From positions 1 through 18,012 of the forward strand of contig CAYTKP010000017.1 in assembly GCA_964438695.1 (NCBI GenBank): a stretch of 18,012 nt of DNA, given 5' to 3'. Positions 15,503-18,012 of the stretch are shown piece by piece. The notes beneath the pieces are model-generated. The model was not told where the DNA came from. It saw nothing but the letters and a program-made list of their open reading frames with translations, and ran no database searches. The position numbers and the translations under genes were made by a program. Numbering within the stretch: position 1 is the stretch's first letter; every line of letters starts with the position of its first letter. Source of the DNA: Phoenicimicrobium sp964438695. Its GTDB lineage: Bacteria > Atribacterota > Phoenicimicrobiia > Phoenicimicrobiales > Phoenicimicrobiaceae.

Positions 15503-16216
15503 ATGTTAGCAGTAAGTGAAATATCTTTGGTAGCTGCTTTTTTAGCAGGATTTTTGTCGTTTATTTCTCCTTGTGTCTTACCTTTAATTCCCGGGTATAT
15601 CTCTTTTATCTCCGGAGTTTCTTTAGAGGATATAAAAAATAAGAAAGGAGAGAATCAGAATACTATAATTATCAGCTCTTTATTTTTTATTCTGGGATTT
15701 TCTTTGATATTTATTCTTCTGGGGGCAACCGCTACTTTCTTGGGAAATTTTTTACTGGAAAAAACCCTTATTTTAAAAAAAATTTCTGGGATTATAATTA
15801 TCCTTTTTGGCATACATATGTCGGGATTATACAGAATAAAATTTTTGGATTATGAAAAAAGGGTTTATAGTAATTCCCGGCCAGTTAATAATATAGTAGG
15901 TCCTTTTCTGATGGGATTAGCTTTTGCTTTTGGCTGGACACCTTGTGTTGGACCAATATTGGCAGCTATATTAGTTTATGCGAGTACTCAAGATACAGTC
16001 TATCAGGGGATTCTGTTGCTTACTCTTTATTCTGCAGGTTTGGGAATTCCCTTTTTATTGACTGCCTTAGCCATTAATAAATTCTATTTATTTTCAAATA
16101 AGATTAAAAAAAATTTTAAGATTATAGAGATGATAGGCGGAATATTATTGATGTTAATTGGTGGCTTAATTCTCACTGATAATTTTCAAAGAATAGTATA
16201 TTATTTTTTGGGGTAA
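15503..16216 (+). CDS. ccdA: Cytochrome c biogenesis protein CcdA (DsbD core-type thiol transporter)
   Basis: This membrane protein of about 237 residues with six helices carries electrons from cytoplasmic thioredoxin across the membrane to exported thiol proteins. The redox Cys pair occupies FISPCVLPLIPGYISF (C24, helix 1) and GWTPCVGPILA (C148, helix 4), both with the conserved flanking prolines. GAGGG precedes ATG 15503 at a normal distance. The gene follows nifU by 45 bp and precedes a tethered thioredoxin-like protein, which likely receives its electrons. This is a CcdA-plus-thioredoxin substitute for the full DsbD protein. No cytochrome c assembly genes are visible. Confidence 0.94.
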   Translation: MLAVSEISLVAAFLAGFLSFISPCVLPLIPGYISFISGVSLEDIKNKKGENQNTIIISSLFFILGFSLIFILLGATATFLGNFLLEKTLILKKISGIIIILFGIHMSGLYRIKFLDYEKRVYSNSRPVNNIVGPFLMGLAFAFGWTPCVGPILAAILVYASTQDTVYQGILLLTLYSAGLGIPFLLTALAINKFYLFSNKIKKNFKIIEMIGGILLMLIGGLILTDNFQRIVYYFLG

Positions 16217-16300
16217 GCAATAAATAAAATTTATCAAAAACAAACAACAAAGCTATAAAAAGATAAAAAATCAAAGATTTAATAGGAGTTTTAAATAAGG

Positions 16301-16858
16301 ATGAAGGTTTTTTCAAACAAAAAAGGCAAGATACTGGTTTTAATAATCTTATTAGTAATAGTATTTTATTTTGGAGTAAAATCATATTTCCATATGCAGG
16401 AACAAGGTGTAGAAGTAGTGGGAGAGGCTAAGCCTTTAACTATTGATTGGTTGTCTTATAATGAGGGGTTAGCTCGAGCTGAAAGAGAAAATAAATATGT
16501 CTTGATCGATTTTTATACTGATTGGTGTGGTTATTGTAAAAAAATGGATAAGGAAACTTATTCTAAAGAGGAAGTAAAAAGAATATTAAATGAGAATTTT
16601 GTCACCGTTAAAGTAAATGGTGAGTCTAATAATAAGGTAATAGAAGATGGAAAAGAAATTACTGAAAAGGAGTTAGCAATGAGGTATCAGGTTAGTGGTT
16701 ATCCCACTACCTGGTTTTTGGAAAGCAACCATAATAAAATTGCTCCCTTGCCGGGATATGTGCCAGCTGACCAGTTTATCTTAGTAATAAAATATATAGG
16801 AGAAGGATGGTATAAAAATATCTCTTTTGAGGAATATCTAAAGAAGAGTACAAATTAG
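16301..16858 (+). CDS. Membrane-tethered thioredoxin-like protein (DsbD C-terminal/thiol-reductase type)
   Basis: This 185-residue protein has an N-terminal helix (ILVLIILLVIVFYFGV, 11-26) that anchors it to the membrane or serves as a signal. A thioredoxin fold follows: VLIDFYTDWCGYCKKMD with the redox pair C76/C79 and the cis-proline motif VSGYPTTWFL (P135). The YTDWCGYCK motif and the LIDFYTDW opening resemble the C-terminal domain of DsbD rather than cytoplasmic thioredoxin. With CcdA upstream (84 bp apart) it likely forms a periplasmic thiol-reducing relay. AGGAG lies 12 bases from ATG 16301. The operon ends at the terminator that follows. Confidence 0.92.
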   Translation: MKVFSNKKGKILVLIILLVIVFYFGVKSYFHMQEQGVEVVGEAKPLTIDWLSYNEGLARAERENKYVLIDFYTDWCGYCKKMDKETYSKEEVKRILNENFVTVKVNGESNNKVIEDGKEITEKELAMRYQVSGYPTTWFLESNHNKIAPLPGYVPADQFILVIKYIGEGWYKNISFEEYLKKSTN

Positions 16859-16902
16859 CTATATTATTTTCGGAATAAATTAGCCTGATTAATCTTTAAA
16901 AG

Positions 16903-16948
16903 AAAGTCAAGGTATTAGGTATTTTATCTACCATCCTTGACTTTTTTA
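16903..16948 (+). terminator. Intrinsic terminator of the cysteine desulfurase - thioredoxin operon
   Basis: AAAGTCAAGG (16903-16912) pairs exactly with CCTTGACTTT (16935-16944), and a GGTA/TACC pair (16918-16921, 16929-16932) strengthens the loop. The right arm runs into six T (16942-16947). It lies 45 bp past the stop of the thioredoxin-like gene. Confidence 0.88.
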
Positions 16949-17051
16949 TTAGTTAAATTTTTTATGAAAAAAGAATAGATTTTAACAAGTTTGTTAGTAT
17001 CTGGAATGTATCACCTATAAAGAAGAGAACTAAAAACTATAGAGGGTTTTA

Positions 17052-17069
17052 GGGGGAGTTTGTTCCTCC
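17052..17069 (+). promoter_or_regulatory. Hairpin that could mask a G-rich ribosome-binding element
   Basis: GGGGGA (17052-17057) can pair with TCCTCC (17064-17069; one G-U pair) around a six-base loop. The only Shine-Dalgarno-like sequence upstream of the PP-loop gene is this G-rich arm, 26 bases before its ATG, so it may be a control structure or chance. The rest of the 225-bp leader (16859-17083) holds the preceding terminator and no recognised riboswitch. Confidence 0.4.
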
Positions 17070-17083
17070 AAAAATTTTGTGTA

Positions 17084-18012
17084 ATGTATCAGATAAGAGA
17101 AAATATTAAGATTTTGTTGGAAGAGATTAGAGAAGTAAGTAGAGAAGAAAAGGTAGTTGTAGCTTTTTCGGGGGGATTAGATAGTACTGTCGTTTCTGCT
17201 TTAGCCATACAAGCTTTAGGGAGAGAAAAGGTTGAAGCGATTACGGTCAGTTTCGGAGAATATAGCTATAGTAAGGGGGTTAAAAATATTCAGAGCATTA
17301 GCAAAGCTCTTGATTTAGAATCAAAAATTGTTTATGGGAAAAAAGAACAGGAAAGCGTGTTAAAAAAAGGACCAGCTTGTAATAAATGTACTCGAATTGC
17401 AAAATTAGGGAGAGTTAAAAAAGAGGCTAAAGGAAGGTTGGTTTTAACTGGTTCTAATCAGAGTGATACCTGGGGTATGAAGGGTTTAAAAATTTGCGCT
17501 GGGTTTTATGCCCCCCTTTTTGAGAAGAACAAAGAAGAAATAAGAGAGATAGCTAATTTTTTTAATCTAAAAATATTAAAGATTGGAGAAAGCAAGTTTA
17601 GAGAAGGTTGTAAATTGAAACATTTACTTAAACCTTTGGCTTCATCTTATTACCATGGCAAGACGGCAGCGGAAGCAAATGAGATTATTTTAGATATTTT
17701 AGAGAAAGAAGGATTTATGGCAAATTTAGCCAATGTAAAAATTATAGGTCCCTTAAATAAAAATATAGGATTAATAAATATGCTACCTTTTCCTAGTGAA
17801 GGTTTAAAAAGAAGGATAATTGGGGAACTAAAAAAAGTAAAAACTTTAGAAGAGATAGTATTTTTAGATAAACCCATTAAATTGATTGTCAAAGCAAATA
17901 AGGGACAGTTTAATAATCAGCATTCTCGATATTGGTTGGAAAGGGGTAGGCTACAGCCAGATTTTTCTGTTCCTATTGAAATAGATTGGTTACTGACTAC
18001 CAACAAGAATCT
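17084..18012 (+). CDS. PP-loop ATP pyrophosphatase with CxxC motif, 3' end outside window
   Basis: The frame is open from ATG 17084 to the right edge (309 codons) and continues outside. The P-loop-like SGGLDS lies at 29-34, the AMP-forming N-type ATPase motif used by tRNA thiolases, LarE, QueC and GMP synthase. A CxxC pair (C99, C102 in GPACNKCTRI) follows, then GSNQSDTWG (124-131), and a HLLKPLASSYYHG segment with Cys 176 nearby. Two to four cysteines with the PP-loop are typical of sulfur-transferring or zinc/Fe-S-binding members, so thiolation of tRNA or a cofactor is a reasonable guess. It is not clearly LarE, TtcA or QueC, and I name no family. The start is uncertain: TTG at 17060 is a near-start in the same frame, and no good Shine-Dalgarno sequence precedes ATG. 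Confidence 0.8.
   Translation, partial: MYQIRENIKILLEEIREVSREEKVVVAFSGGLDSTVVSALAIQALGREKVEAITVSFGEYSYSKGVKNIQSISKALDLESKIVYGKKEQESVLKKGPACNKCTRIAKLGRVKKEAKGRLVLTGSNQSDTWGMKGLKICAGFYAPLFEKNKEEIREIANFFNLKILKIGESKFREGCKLKHLLKPLASSYYHGKTAAEANEIILDILEKEGFMANLANVKIIGPLNKNIGLINMLPFPSEGLKRRIIGELKKVKTLEEIVFLDKPIKLIVKANKGQFNNQHSRYWLERGRLQPDFSVPIEIDWLLTTNKN

Noticed and set aside
16950..17083. Riboswitch in the PP-loop gene leader
   Set aside because: Compared from memory with preQ1, SAM, c-di-GMP, ZTP and fluoride consensus cores; none fits.
17650..17892. Minus-strand ORF near the right edge
   Set aside because: Antisense to the long open frame with SGGLDS that runs from 17084 to the window end.

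Overview
The window is an AT-rich bacterial chromosome segment interrupted by one run of 100 Ns, so it is probably a scaffold from a draft or metagenome assembly. A LapA-type membrane protein fragment at the left edge and the envelope and periplasm-facing proteins suggest a two-membrane bacterium. The style (low GC, lysine-rich proteins, NifS/NifU pair, CcdA with a tethered thioredoxin instead of full-length DsbD) would suit an uncultured anaerobic candidate lineage such as the Atribacterota or a relative. That placement is a guess: no rRNA or other marker gene is present.

Left part (1-3540, + strand): end of a LapA-domain protein, TatD-family metal hydrolase, AlaX-type alanyl-tRNA editing protein and an M48 metalloprotease. 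A perfect 16-bp stem (3499-3540) with A and T tracts on both sides separates this rightward block from a leftward block and can terminate both strands. Leftward block (3551-7861, - strand): two different neurotransmitter:sodium-symporter (NSS/SLC6) family transporters. Between them is a 35-codon membrane ORF whose start overlaps the stop of the longer transporter (ATGA). It resembles MetS, the small subunit of the MetP/MetS methionine-alanine importer. A site-2 protease (M50) lies upstream of them and appears to use an AUU start codon or to carry a one-base error.

A 511-bp gene-free stretch (7862-8372) holds a candidate promoter for the protease and a striking array of degenerate 7-bp units (8150-8263). 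A smaller 7-bp array lies at 1008-1035. To the right, on the + strand, are acylphosphatase, a DJ-1/PfpI protein with an N-terminal membrane anchor, two small membrane proteins of unknown function, and a large secreted TPR / DUF3857 / transglutaminase-like protein. That last gene is split by the N gap; the reading frames show the gap is not really 100 bp.

The last block begins with a textbook sigma70 promoter (TTGACA, 17 bp, TATAAT at 13785-13813). It contains cysteine desulfurase, Fe-S scaffold NifU/IscU, CcdA and a membrane-tethered thioredoxin-like protein, and closes with an intrinsic terminator (16903-16948). A PP-loop ATPase with a CxxC motif follows, preceded by a hairpin, and runs off the right edge. 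Sulfur mobilisation, thiol transfer and a possible sulfur-using PP-loop enzyme are therefore adjacent; a functional link is an inference.
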